45,959 nucleotides of DNA from an uncultured Faecalibacterium sp. Lineage in GTDB: Bacteria; Bacillota; Clostridia; Oscillospirales; Ruminococcaceae. Shown one piece after another: positions 22,557 to 30,836 of this stretch (the stretch's first letter is position 1; each line of letters starts with the position of its first letter). Where the stretch lies: assembly GCA_944386015.1 (NCBI GenBank), contig CALWZK010000013.1:1-45959 (forward strand). The letters are read 5' to 3'. A program made the position numbers and the translations under genes. The notes beneath the pieces are model-generated. The model had not been told where the DNA came from. It made no database searches and was given only the letters and a program-made list of their open reading frames with translations.

Positions 22557-23219
22557 TTAGCTCAGCAGGGCCAGCGCCCGGCCCAGGGTACCGGTGGCCA
22601 TCAGGATGCCGATCAAAACCAGCAGCCCGCCCGAAATGGCGTTGATGACCCCGTAGTGGCGTTTGATCCAGTCAAAGGCCGATTTCAGATAGTCGATCAG
22701 GACGGCGCTGAGGATAAAGGGAATCCCCAGCCCCAGGGAGTAAGCCAGCAGCATCAGCACCCCCTGGACCACATGGCCCTGCTGGGAAGCCAGGGCCAGC
22801 GCCGACCCCAGGAAGGCCCCCACGCAGGGGGTCCAGCCCACCGAGAAGATGATGCCGAACACCGCCGCCTGGAAGAAGCCCATGTCGCTGGTGTCCACCT
22901 GATGGCGGCTGCCGTGGAACAGGTCCAGCCGGAACACCCCCAGAAAGTGGAGGCCGAAGAAGATCACCACCAGCCCCGACACCACATTGACAGCGGTCTG
23001 GTATTCCCGCAGGAAGCTGCCCACCGTCCCGGCCAGGGCCCCCAGCAGTACAAAGACCAGGGTAAACCCGGCCACGAAGCCCAAAGCTCCGGTGAGGGTT
23101 TTGCGGACGGTGCGCTCCCCGCCCCCTGCAAAATAGGAGATGTAGATGGGGAGCATGGGCAAAAGGCAGGGGGAGATGAAGGTGATGATCCCTTCCAGAA
23201 AGGAAATTACATATTGCAC
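22557..23219 (-). CDS. ccdA: CcdA-type transmembrane thiol electron carrier
   Basis: A 220-residue membrane protein with six hydrophobic segments. It passes reducing equivalents from cytoplasmic thioredoxin across the membrane. The two redox cysteines are in FISPCLLPMLP (near residue 18) and GWTPCVGAFLG (mid-protein), as in the CcdA/DsbD-beta family. The start is taken as GTG at 23219, which gives the usual family length; GGGGTG lies upstream. This start overlaps the end of the small membrane protein gene by 13 bases, so the two are probably translationally coupled. Next in the operon is the TlpA-like acceptor. Confidence 0.85.
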   Translation of the reverse strand: MQYVISFLEGIITFISPCLLPMLPIYISYFAGGGERTVRKTLTGALGFVAGFTLVFVLLGALAGTVGSFLREYQTAVNVVSGLVVIFFGLHFLGVFRLDLFHGSRHQVDTSDMGFFQAAVFGIIFSVGWTPCVGAFLGSALALASQQGHVVQGVLMLLAYSLGLGIPFILSAVLIDYLKSAFDWIKRHYGVINAISGGLLVLIGILMATGTLGRALALLS

Positions 23220-23419
23220 GAGCCGCCACACCCCGTTCCAAACACACCGGACAGCAGCCACCCCACCAGGCCCATGTAAGCCATGGAGGTGAAGGGGCTG
23301 GAAGTGATGATGCAGCTGCCGGTGGGGCAGCCTGCCACCAGATAGTAGCCCAGCCCCACCAGGGCGCCGCCCAGGGTAAAGAGGGCCGGTTTCATCCATT
23401 TGCCGGCTTTTGCTTTCAT
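23207..23419 (-). CDS. small Cys-containing membrane protein of the redox operon
   Basis: A 70-residue protein starting MKAKAGKWMKP at 23419, with AGGAGG eight bases upstream (a GTG at 23428 overlaps that site). Two hydrophobic segments flank the motif CPTGSC, and the C terminus ends GTGCGGSCNM. Size and cysteine pattern resemble the small DUF6132-like membrane proteins. It sits one base after trxB and overlaps ccdA, so its level is tied to both. The paired cysteines suggest a redox or metal role in the relay. This is an inference from neighbours. Confidence 0.7.
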   Translation of the reverse strand: MKAKAGKWMKPALFTLGGALVGLGYYLVAGCPTGSCIITSSPFTSMAYMGLVGWLLSGVFGTGCGGSCNM

Positions 23420-23420
23420 A

Positions 23421-24350
23421 TCAGGCACCTCCTGCCAGATACTCCTCTGCCATGTGGACCGCCACCGCGCCGTCGGCCACGGCGGTCACCACCTGGCGGA
23501 GGGGTTTGGTCCGCACATCTCCCACAGCGAAAACGCCGGGGATGCTGGTGCGGGTGGACTCGTCTGCGACGATATAGCCGCTGCGGTCCAGCTCCAGCTG
23601 ATCCTTCACCAGTTCGGTGGCGGGCTTGCGGCCGATGCTGACAAAGACAGCGTCGCAGGGCAGTTCCGTCTCGGCCCCGGTGACGGTGTCCTTCAGCCGG
23701 ACCCCTGTCAGCTCCTCCTCATGGAGCAGGGCCGACACGGTGCTGTTCCAGCGGAATTCCAGATTTTCAGTTTTCATCAGGGGCTCGTGATAGACCTTGG
23801 TGGCCCGCAGGGTGTCCCTGCGGTGGACCAGGATCACTTTTTTGGCGATGCGGCTGAGGATCAGCGCGTCTGCAGCGGCAGAGTTGCCTCCGCCCACCAC
23901 CACCACGGTTTTATCCTTGTACCGCATCCCGTCGCAGGCGGCGCAGTAGGCCACCCCGCGTCCCACCAGGGACGCCTCCTCCGGCAGGCCCAGCTCCCGG
24001 GGGTTGGCCCCGGTGGCAAAGGCCACGGTTTTGGCCTGGAAGGTTCCCTCGCTGGTGTGGAGCACCTTGGGCGAAGCGGCCAGGTCAACCCCCTCCACCT
24101 CGGCGTACTCGGTGCGGGCGCCGAATTTCTCGGCCTGCCGCTGCATCTGCTCCGCCAGGGTAAAGCCGTCGATCCCCTCTTCAAAGCCGGGATAGTTGTC
24201 GATCTGGTCGGTCAGGGCCATCTGACCGCCCGCCGACAGCTTTTCCAGCACCAGGGTATTCAGACCGGCCCGGGCTGCATAGAGGGCCGCGGTATAGCCC
24301 GCCGGCCCGCCGCCCACAACGATCATATCGTAGACAGGACGTTCGCCCAT
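23421..24350 (-). CDS. trxB: thioredoxin reductase
   Basis: A 309-residue FAD and NADPH-dependent flavoenzyme that reduces thioredoxin. The FAD motif is GGGPAG (residues 13-18), the redox-active pair is CAACD (Cys136, Cys139), the NADPH motif is GGGNSA (about 153-158) with the phosphate-binding VHRRDTLRA, and the C-terminal FAD motif is GVFAVGDVR. Length is normal for low-molecular-weight bacterial TrxB. It lies 25 bases after trxA and one base before the small membrane protein gene, in an operon that links cytoplasmic NADPH to extracytoplasmic thiols. Confidence 0.93.
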   Translation of the reverse strand: MGERPVYDMIVVGGGPAGYTAALYAARAGLNTLVLEKLSAGGQMALTDQIDNYPGFEEGIDGFTLAEQMQRQAEKFGARTEYAEVEGVDLAASPKVLHTSEGTFQAKTVAFATGANPRELGLPEEASLVGRGVAYCAACDGMRYKDKTVVVVGGGNSAAADALILSRIAKKVILVHRRDTLRATKVYHEPLMKTENLEFRWNSTVSALLHEEELTGVRLKDTVTGAETELPCDAVFVSIGRKPATELVKDQLELDRSGYIVADESTRTSIPGVFAVGDVRTKPLRQVVTAVADGAVAVHMAEEYLAGGA

Positions 24351-24375
24351 GGTTCACACCTCCTTGTGTTTTGAA

Positions 24376-24699
24376 TTACTTGGACAGGGCTTCCTGGAGG
24401 AACTGGTCGATGGCCGCCTTGGAGCCGGGGCCCACAACGGAATCCACCATCTTGCCCTCCTTGTAGAGCACCAGGGTGGGGATGGAAGTCACCTTGGCAT
24501 CCTTGGCCAGCTGGGGCACTTCATCCACATTGACCTTGGCCACCACCACTTCTTCGCCGTACTTGTCGGCGATCTGCTCGTAGGCGGGGGCCAGGCGGCG
24601 GCAGTGGCCGCACCAGGGGGCCCAGAAATCCACCAGCACCGGCTTGGTGTCCTTGGCCATTTCGTTGAACTGTTCCAGAGTGAGATTGATGGCTGCCAT
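24376..24699 (-). CDS. trxA: thioredoxin
   Basis: A 107-residue thioredoxin starting MAAINLTLEQF at 24699 with AAAGGAG nine bases upstream. The active site is WCGHC (Cys30, Cys33), with His replacing the usual Pro; this raises the redox potential in studied variants and is the protein disulfide isomerase form. The cis-Pro motif is SIPTLVLY. It is the first gene of the relay operon trxA-trxB-small protein-ccdA-tlpA. It is probably the electron donor for CcdA, as well as for cytoplasmic targets. Confidence 0.92.
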   Translation of the reverse strand: MAAINLTLEQFNEMAKDTKPVLVDFWAPWCGHCRRLAPAYEQIADKYGEEVVVAKVNVDEVPQLAKDAKVTSIPTLVLYKEGKMVDSVVGPGSKAAIDQFLQEALSK

Positions 24700-24751
24700 A
24701 TTGGTCAGCTCCTTTCCTGTTGTATGAAAAGTATGATTTTGTTCGGTTGTT

Positions 24752-24765
24752 GGTATCAGTATACC
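24752..24765 (-). promoter_or_regulatory. trxA promoter -10 with overlapping inverted repeat
   Basis: GGTAT-CAGT-ATACC is a five-base inverted repeat; on the minus strand it contains TATACT, a good -10 about 55 bases before trxA. No good -35 is seen. The repeat may be a regulator site. Confidence 0.4.
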
Positions 24766-24816
24766 CGAAAAAAGCGCCCTGTTCTGTGACGGCATCACCA
24801 AATCCTGGACACAACA

Positions 24817-24856
24817 ACAGCCGCACCCGGGCAGCAGGTCTGCCAGGTGCGGCTGT
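24817..24856. terminator. terminator hairpin after the GH3 gene
   Basis: ACAGCCGCACC pairs with GGTGCGGCTGT over a structured loop. The plus strand has TTTT after it; on the minus strand the T-run is interrupted (TTGTTGTTG). It lies just beyond the GH3 stop at 24868. Confidence 0.65.
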
Positions 24857-24867
24857 TTTGATGGGAT

Positions 24868-27306
24868 TCAGCTGTTTTTCAGCCGTTTTTCCAGGCTGCG
24901 GTTTCGGGCGGCGTTGGCCAGGAACGCCCCCAGGGTCCGCAGCAGGCCGATGATCCAGAAGCCCCGGGCCTCCATCACCAGGCCGTCCACCATCCCCATG
25001 CTGACGGCGCCGCTGGTCATCTTGGCCAGCCCCCGCAGGGGCATGTTGTAAATGAACAGCAGGTTCAGGTCGGGGTGGCCCTTTGCCATGCTCCTGCGCA
25101 GCATCGAGACCAGCACCCGGCAGGCCAGCCAGCCCAGGGGGCTGCGGCCGTGGTTCAGTTCCCCGAAGGTGATGTTCCGGTCGATGGCCACTTTGGCGGA
25201 GGGGATGGGCCGGCCCAGCAGGGCCTCAAAGGCCTCGTCGGGCACCTGCCGCACCCGGGCGGTGCGGTAGCAATCCAGCCGGAGGTCCTGTTCCGGCTGC
25301 ACGGTGACGGTGCCCGCCACCTTGATCTCCCCTTCCAGGCGGATGTCGGCGGCGCTGGCCCCCACCAGCACCTGATAGGCCCCGCCCTCGGTCTCCCAGC
25401 GGCCGGCGGCGCTGTTCCAGAACCGGAAGGCCTTTTCTTCCAGCGGCAGCTCCACCTGCCGGGCCTCCCCCGGCGCCAGCGTCACCCGGGCAAAGCTTTT
25501 CAGTTCCCGGGCCGGGCGGTAGACCATGCTGTCAGGTTTGGCCAGATAGAGCTGGACAATCTCGCTGCCCGCCCGGGTGCCGGTGTTGGTGACGGTGAGG
25601 GTCACCCGGTCTTTTTCCACCGACAGTCCGCTGTAGGCAAACCGGGTGTAGGACAGGCCGTACCCGAAGGGGAACAGCACCGGCACCCCCGCCGTCAGGA
25701 AATAGCGGTAGCCCACATAGAGGCCCTCCCGGTATTCCACCGTCCGCCCCTCGCCGGCAAAGTGCTCGGAAGCCGGGATGTCCTCATAGCGCACCGGCCA
25801 GGTCTGAGCCAGCTTGCCGCTGGGGTTGACCTTGCCGGTGAGGGCGTCGGCCAGAGCCCCCGCCCCCGCCTGCCCGCTGAGGGAGGCATAGAGCAGGGCC
25901 CTGCACTGATCCAGCCAGGGCATCTCCACCGGGCTGCCCGCGTGGAAGATCACCGCAATGCTGGGGTTGACGGCGTGGACCGCCTGCAGCAGGTCGATCT
26001 GGTTTTGGGCCAGCTTCATGGAAGCCCGGTCCAGCCCCTCGCTCTCCTGCACTTCGTCCAGCCCCAGGCAGAGCAGCACCGCGTCGGCCTGCCGGGCCAG
26101 CTCCACCGCCCGGCTGTGTTTGGCGCTGTCGGGGGCGCCGTGGCGGTCAAACCCCGACTCATAGCCGGTGACCTGGAGGCCGCTTTCCCGCAGGGATTCC
26201 AGCAGGGTGTCCACCTGGATGGCGTTGACGGTGCTGGACCCGGCCCCCTGGTACCGGGGGGTCTGGGCAAAATCGCCGATCACCGCCACCCGGGTGCCGG
26301 GGTTCCAGGGCAGCATCCCGCCCTCATTTTTCAGCAGCACCATGCTCTCCTCGGCGGCCCGCCGGGCCAGGGCGTGGTGCCCCTGGGCATCAAAGCTGCC
26401 GGAGGCTGCTTCCAGCCCCGGGCGGGTGGAGAAGATCAGGTCCAGCAGCTCGGCCACCCGGGCGTCCACATCGGCCCGGGAGACCTTGCCTTCCCGGACA
26501 GCCCGCAGCAGCTCCCGCACTGCATCGCCCCCCGGCGCCGGCATTTCCAGGGTGGAGCCCATTTTGACCCCCAGGGCATGGTCGTTGGAGCCGCCCCAGT
26601 CGGTGACCACTGCCCCCTGGTAGCCCCATTCTCCCCGCAGGATGTCCTGGAGCAGATGCTTGTTTTCGTTGGCGTAGACCCCGTTCACCAGGTTGTAGCT
26701 GGTCATGATGGTTTTGGGTTTGCCCTCCCCGACGGCGATCTCAAAGCCGGTGAGGTAGAGCTCCCGCAGGGTCCGCTCGTCCACAATCGAGTCGGACACC
26801 ATCCGCCGGGTCTCCTGGCTGTTCACCGCAAAATGCTTGGGGCAGGCCGAGATTCCCTGGGACTGGATGCCCCGGATGTACCCCGCCGCCATCTTGCCCG
26901 AGAGATAGGGGTCCTCGGAAAAATACTCAAAGTTGCGGCCGCAGAGGGGGTTGCGCTGGATGTTCAGCCCCGGTCCCAGCAGCACCCCCACCCCCTGGGC
27001 GGCGGCCTCCTTTCCCAGGGCGGTGCCGATGGCCTGGCCCAGGGCCGGGTCCCAGCTGTTGGCCACGGCGGCTGCCGTGGGGAAACAGGTGGCGGGCTCG
27101 CTGGGGTTGAGCCCCAGGTGATCGCTGGGCCCCGCCTGCTTGCGGACCCCGTGGGGCCCGTCCGACAGCCACAGGGCCGGGATGCCATGGCGGGGCATAG
27201 CCCGGGTCTTGAAGGTATCCGCCCCCGACAGCAGGGCGCATTTTTCCTCCAACGACAGCCCGGCCATGATTTCACCGATTTTCTGTTTTGCTTGTGCCTG
27301 ACTCAT
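24868..27306 (-). CDS. glycoside hydrolase family 3 beta-glycosidase
   Basis: An 812-residue retaining glycosidase without signal peptide. The start at 27306 overlaps the stop of the GtrA gene (ATGA), with only a weak ribosome site, so translation is probably coupled. The N-terminal barrel has KHF (Lys157-His158), NFEYFSEDP, and the nucleophile Asp236 in VVTDWGG. The alpha/beta domain (VLLKNEGGMLPW onward) and a fibronectin-III-like domain (FPFGYGLSYTRFAYSG, VTNTGTRAGSEIVQLY) follow. A C-terminal extension of about 110 residues (from NITFGELN) contains MPLRGLAKMTSGAVS and a hydrophobic segment, and it resembles the tail of the GH2 at 9588. Cytoplasmic beta-glucosidase is the default reading. 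Confidence 0.88.
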   Translation of the reverse strand: MSQAQAKQKIGEIMAGLSLEEKCALLSGADTFKTRAMPRHGIPALWLSDGPHGVRKQAGPSDHLGLNPSEPATCFPTAAAVANSWDPALGQAIGTALGKEAAAQGVGVLLGPGLNIQRNPLCGRNFEYFSEDPYLSGKMAAGYIRGIQSQGISACPKHFAVNSQETRRMVSDSIVDERTLRELYLTGFEIAVGEGKPKTIMTSYNLVNGVYANENKHLLQDILRGEWGYQGAVVTDWGGSNDHALGVKMGSTLEMPAPGGDAVRELLRAVREGKVSRADVDARVAELLDLIFSTRPGLEAASGSFDAQGHHALARRAAEESMVLLKNEGGMLPWNPGTRVAVIGDFAQTPRYQGAGSSTVNAIQVDTLLESLRESGLQVTGYESGFDRHGAPDSAKHSRAVELARQADAVLLCLGLDEVQESEGLDRASMKLAQNQIDLLQAVHAVNPSIAVIFHAGSPVEMPWLDQCRALLYASLSGQAGAGALADALTGKVNPSGKLAQTWPVRYEDIPASEHFAGEGRTVEYREGLYVGYRYFLTAGVPVLFPFGYGLSYTRFAYSGLSVEKDRVTLTVTNTGTRAGSEIVQLYLAKPDSMVYRPARELKSFARVTLAPGEARQVELPLEEKAFRFWNSAAGRWETEGGAYQVLVGASAADIRLEGEIKVAGTVTVQPEQDLRLDCYRTARVRQVPDEAFEALLGRPIPSAKVAIDRNITFGELNHGRSPLGWLACRVLVSMLRRSMAKGHPDLNLLFIYNMPLRGLAKMTSGAVSMGMVDGLVMEARGFWIIGLLRTLGAFLANAARNRSLEKRLKNS

Positions 27307-27872
27307 CCCTGCTTGACCTGCCTTTCCGGGAAAATGATTTTGTAGATGGGGAAATAAATCACCATCTGAACGCCGCCGTTGATGACGGTCACCAGAATGT
27401 TGTACACCGCCGCCGGGAAAAACTGCCGGCACAGGGGCACATACAGCCCCATCAAAAAGCTGCACACCACCGTGATCAGCACAAAGGCAATGATGTACCA
27501 GAAAATCTGGTACCATACATTCCCGCGGGAGTGGAAGGTAACGTTCCGCTGCATGGGGAAGTTGATGCACTGGGCCAGGAACAGGGTGATGGCAAAGGCT
27601 GCAAAGTAGCCCATGCCCCCGGTCTCATCCCCGGTGACAGGATAGTTGAAGATGTAGGTGTCCACCGGCCCCAGGTTCAGATGCCCCAGCTGGCAGGGGA
27701 TCTGGTTCCAGTCGGTCAGCTGGTAAAAGAGGGCTGGCAGAAAGGTCAGCACCACATACTGAAACACCGTCACCAGGAAAGAGAAGGCATAAAACTTGAT
27801 CAGCTGGGCCAGTGTCTTGTGGTTTTTGGAAAAGCCGTCCCACCAGCGGGCGGCAGATGCCTGGATGCTCAT
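27303..27872 (-). CDS. GtrA-like membrane protein
   Basis: A 189-residue membrane protein with four hydrophobic segments (about residues 22-45, 83-100, 120-142 and 153-175). The QCINFPMQRNVTFHS motif after the second segment is typical of GtrA-family proteins, small flippases or partners in moving lipid-linked sugars. AGGAGG is seven bases before the ATG, and both its start and stop overlap neighbours by ATGA: GH2 before it and GH3 after it. This tight coupling of a GtrA-like protein between two glycosidases is unusual and hints at a role in a surface glycan or in sugar release from a lipid carrier. Confidence 0.75.
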   Translation of the reverse strand: MSIQASAARWWDGFSKNHKTLAQLIKFYAFSFLVTVFQYVVLTFLPALFYQLTDWNQIPCQLGHLNLGPVDTYIFNYPVTGDETGGMGYFAAFAITLFLAQCINFPMQRNVTFHSRGNVWYQIFWYIIAFVLITVVCSFLMGLYVPLCRQFFPAAVYNILVTVINGGVQMVIYFPIYKIIFPERQVKQG

Positions 27873-30271
27873 GCTTGTTCCTCCTGGATGGCCACGGCGG
27901 CCTCGGCCTGGAGGCCGTCCGAGAAAGCCCGGAGCCGGATGCTCCCCTGCTCCCCGGCCTCCACAATGGCCAGCGCTTCGCCGTAATAGGTGTCGGTCAC
28001 CGAGCCGGTATAGCTCAGTTCATAGTAGGGGCAGGCGCTGCCAAGCCCCAGCAGCCTGCCGCCCTCCACTTCCACCGAGATCAGGGCCCGCTCCAGGGGC
28101 TTGGTGGTGCCCTCGGGCCCGGTGAGCCGCAGCCGGATGTAGGCCAGGTGCCCCGGCCGGACGGCGGCCTGTTCGGGCTCGGCCCGCAGGACCGTCTGGC
28201 TGCCCGCGGTGGCCAGGCTGGTGCGGCCGGTCTCATTGCCTGCCGCATCCCGGGCCACAGCCTCCAGCACGCCGTCCTGATAGGGCACGGTGAACCTGGC
28301 CAGGCAGTCGTCCTGGAGGGTTTTCCGTCCCACCGTCTTGCCGTTCAGCACCAGCTCCACCGAGGCGGCCCGGGCGTAGACTTCCACATGGGCCTTTTTC
28401 CCGGCGCAGCCGGCCCAGCTCCAGCTGGGGATGGCGTTGGTCATCTTCCAGGCCGAGGGGCTGTGCTTGTCCCCGGTGTGGTTCACCGGGCAGACGGCGA
28501 TCCAGGGGCCCTTTTCTGCGTCCAGGGCCACCCGGGTGTAGAGGGCCTCCCCCAGGGGTTTGCCGGTGAGGTCCAGCCGGCCCGAGCCGGCGCTGACCCA
28601 GCCCAGCCCGCCGTCAAACCGCCTGGCGTAGTCGGCGTACTCCCAGGAGCCCACCATCACTTCCCCCAGATAGTCCATGCCGGCCCAGACAAAGTCCCCG
28701 ATGATCCGGGGCTCCTTCTGGGCCATCTCGTGGAACCGGTAGGCGTCGTTGCAGAAGGTCTCGCTGCCCAGAATCAGCCGATTGGGATATTTCTTCAGGT
28801 CGTGGGCGTAGCGGTAGATGCCGTAGTTGTAGCCCGCGATGTCCATGTTGGCGAAGGCCCCCCGGGTCCTGACGTCGCAGCCGTGGAGGGTAGCCCCCCG
28901 CTTCATGAATTCGTCCCCCAGCAGGCCGGCCAGATTGTTGAAAAACTGGCTGCCCACTGCCTTCTGTTTGGCGTTTTTGCCCTTGGCCCGGGCGGCCTCT
29001 GCTTTGGCGGCGTCCTTTTGGGCCTTGTCGTCACTGTAGACCCCAAAGCCCACCGAGGACAGGAAGTTGAAAAAGATGTTGACGCCGCAGGTCACCGGCC
29101 GGGTGTTGTCCAGGCTGTGGAGGAACTGGGTCATCTGCCGGGTCAGATAGATGCCCCTGGGCTGGGCGGTCTCGCTGACCTCGTTGCCGGTGGAGTAAAG
29201 AATCACACAGGGGTGGTTGAAGTCCTTGCGGACCATGTCGGTCAGGTCCTGCTTCCACCAGGCGTCAAAGAATTCAGTGTAGTCATAGCGGGTTTTGTGG
29301 ATGTACCAGTGGTCGATGTACTCGTCCATCACCAGCATGCCCTGGCGGTCGCAGGCGGCCAGGAAGGCCTTGGAGCAGGGGTTGTGGGCCGAGCGGATGG
29401 CGTTGTAGCCGGTCTCCTTCAGCAGCCGCACCTTCCGCTCCACCGCGTCGGGGTAGCAGGCCGCCCCCAGCAGGCCGTTGTCGTGGTGGATGCAGGCCCC
29501 CTGCAGCAGGCAGCGTTTGCCGTTCAGCAGCAGCCCCTGCCGGCCCCAGGACAAAGTCCGCAGGCCGAAGGTGGTTTCATGGATATCCCCGCCGAAGGAC
29601 ACCCGGCAGGTGTACAGCTGGGGGGCCTCCGGGCTCCAGGGCCGGGCCCCGGGCAGGGTCAGGCGGACGACACCCCCCTCCGCCTCCCCCGAAGCCAGCA
29701 GGGTGTCACCGTCCAGCACCTGGGCCGAGAGGGTGCCCTTGCCGCGGGTCCGGGCGGTGATTTCCACCCGGGCCGGGTCCAGGGACAGGGTGCGGATCTC
29801 CACCCCGTCGGGCAGGATGTAGTCGGGGGCGTCGGCGGTCCACAGCACCACCGGCCGGTAGATGCCGGCGCCTGAATACCAGCGGCTGTTGGGCTGGTCG
29901 GCGTTGCGGGCGATCACTTCCAGCAGGTTGTCCTGGTCCGGCTTGAGCCTGCCGGTGAGTTCCACATAAAAGTTGGTGTAGCCGTAGGGCCGGAAAGCCA
30001 GCTTTTCCCCGTTGAGCCAGACCTCCGCCTTCCGGTAGACCCCCTCAAATTCCAGGATCATCTGCCGGCCGGCCTGCTCCTTTGTGGGATGGAAGGTCTT
30101 TTCATAGATGTAATCAAATCCCTCGTACCAGCCGGTGTTGGTGCCGCCGGGGGCGGTTTCGCTTTTGGGCTCGGCCAGCATGGCGTCGTGGGGGATGGTC
30201 ACCGGCTGGCCGGGGCCGGGCTGGTCCAGGTGCCGGCAGGTCCAGCCGGTGTGCAGTGTAATGGGTTTCAT
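27869..30271 (-). CDS. glycoside hydrolase family 2 beta-galactosidase type
   Basis: An 800-residue retaining glycosidase with no signal peptide. AAAGGA lies six bases before the ATG. The order is a GH2 sugar-binding domain (IPHDAM, YEGVYRKAEVWLNGE), an immunoglobulin-like domain, a TIM barrel with acid/base Glu364 in LYSTGNEVSE and nucleophile Glu504 in LILGSETF, then DUF4982-like and invasin/Ig-like C-terminal domains. Between the two catalytic residues an Ala/Lys-rich helical insert (about residues 424-448, KAQKDAAKAEAARAKGKN) is not typical of the family. The stop overlaps the GtrA start. Related enzymes hydrolyse beta-galactosides or plant and host glycans; the substrate is not determined. 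Confidence 0.88.
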   Translation of the reverse strand: MKPITLHTGWTCRHLDQPGPGQPVTIPHDAMLAEPKSETAPGGTNTGWYEGFDYIYEKTFHPTKEQAGRQMILEFEGVYRKAEVWLNGEKLAFRPYGYTNFYVELTGRLKPDQDNLLEVIARNADQPNSRWYSGAGIYRPVVLWTADAPDYILPDGVEIRTLSLDPARVEITARTRGKGTLSAQVLDGDTLLASGEAEGGVVRLTLPGARPWSPEAPQLYTCRVSFGGDIHETTFGLRTLSWGRQGLLLNGKRCLLQGACIHHDNGLLGAACYPDAVERKVRLLKETGYNAIRSAHNPCSKAFLAACDRQGMLVMDEYIDHWYIHKTRYDYTEFFDAWWKQDLTDMVRKDFNHPCVILYSTGNEVSETAQPRGIYLTRQMTQFLHSLDNTRPVTCGVNIFFNFLSSVGFGVYSDDKAQKDAAKAEAARAKGKNAKQKAVGSQFFNNLAGLLGDEFMKRGATLHGCDVRTRGAFANMDIAGYNYGIYRYAHDLKKYPNRLILGSETFCNDAYRFHEMAQKEPRIIGDFVWAGMDYLGEVMVGSWEYADYARRFDGGLGWVSAGSGRLDLTGKPLGEALYTRVALDAEKGPWIAVCPVNHTGDKHSPSAWKMTNAIPSWSWAGCAGKKAHVEVYARAASVELVLNGKTVGRKTLQDDCLARFTVPYQDGVLEAVARDAAGNETGRTSLATAGSQTVLRAEPEQAAVRPGHLAYIRLRLTGPEGTTKPLERALISVEVEGGRLLGLGSACPYYELSYTGSVTDTYYGEALAIVEAGEQGSIRLRAFSDGLQAEAAVAIQEEQA

Positions 30272-30419
30272 GGCATGTCCTTTCCTGTTGTCTCTTTTCC
30301 CTCCAAAGGCAGAGCGCCGGCAGGGACCCGGGGCTGTGTTGCTGCACCCGAAATCCCCGCCGGCGCCCTGGTCCGGCGCTGCGCTGCAGGCCGGTTTTCA
30401 TGGGGTCAGAAAACCTGAA

Positions 30420-30833
30420 TCAATCCTTGTCGGCCGAAAAGGCAGCCGCCAGATCTGCAAGCAGGGCCACCAGGTACCCGGCGATGCCCGCCAGCGACAG
30501 CTGGAAGGCGGTTTCCTCCGAGGCCGGATAGTTGACAGGGATGAAGTAGAGGTCTGCCGCCAGGGAGGTGCGGTCCAGCGCAAAGAGGACCATCCCTCCA
30601 ATCAGCAGGAACCCTGCGGCCAGGATCACCAGATCCCGCACGCCGCCGGAGGTTTTGCCCGAAGCCAGCACTGCCAGCAGCAGGATGGCCAGCACCGAGC
30701 AGACCAGCACCGCCGGGTTGGGGGCGCTGCCGGTGAGATAACCGGTGAAAGTGGTAACCAGATAGAAGGCTGTGCCCACCAGGGCAGCTGCCGCGGCCAC
30801 CAGGCCGGTGACGGATAATTTGTGCTGTTTCAT
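30420..30833 (-). CDS. four-helix membrane protein, unknown function
   Basis: A 137-residue membrane protein with GAGGAGG nine bases before the ATG. Four membrane segments are predicted by eye (about residues 8-32, 42-58, 66-86 and 108-128), with a loop containing YFIPVNYPASEE between the third and fourth. It begins three bases after the stop of the interrupted GH3, so it belongs to that transcript. No family was recognised. It could be a partner of the membrane-bound GH3. About 150 bases without a clear terminator separate it from the GH2 at 30271. Confidence 0.7.
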   Translation of the reverse strand: MKQHKLSVTGLVAAAAALVGTAFYLVTTFTGYLTGSAPNPAVLVCSVLAILLLAVLASGKTSGGVRDLVILAAGFLLIGGMVLFALDRTSLAADLYFIPVNYPASEETAFQLSLAGIAGYLVALLADLAAAFSADKD

Positions 30834-30836
30834 CGC

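Noticed and set aside
30272-30419. Small gene starting at an ATG near 30401 on the minus strand
   Set aside because: No ribosome site, and the frame runs into the GH2 coding region in another frame with low-complexity translation.
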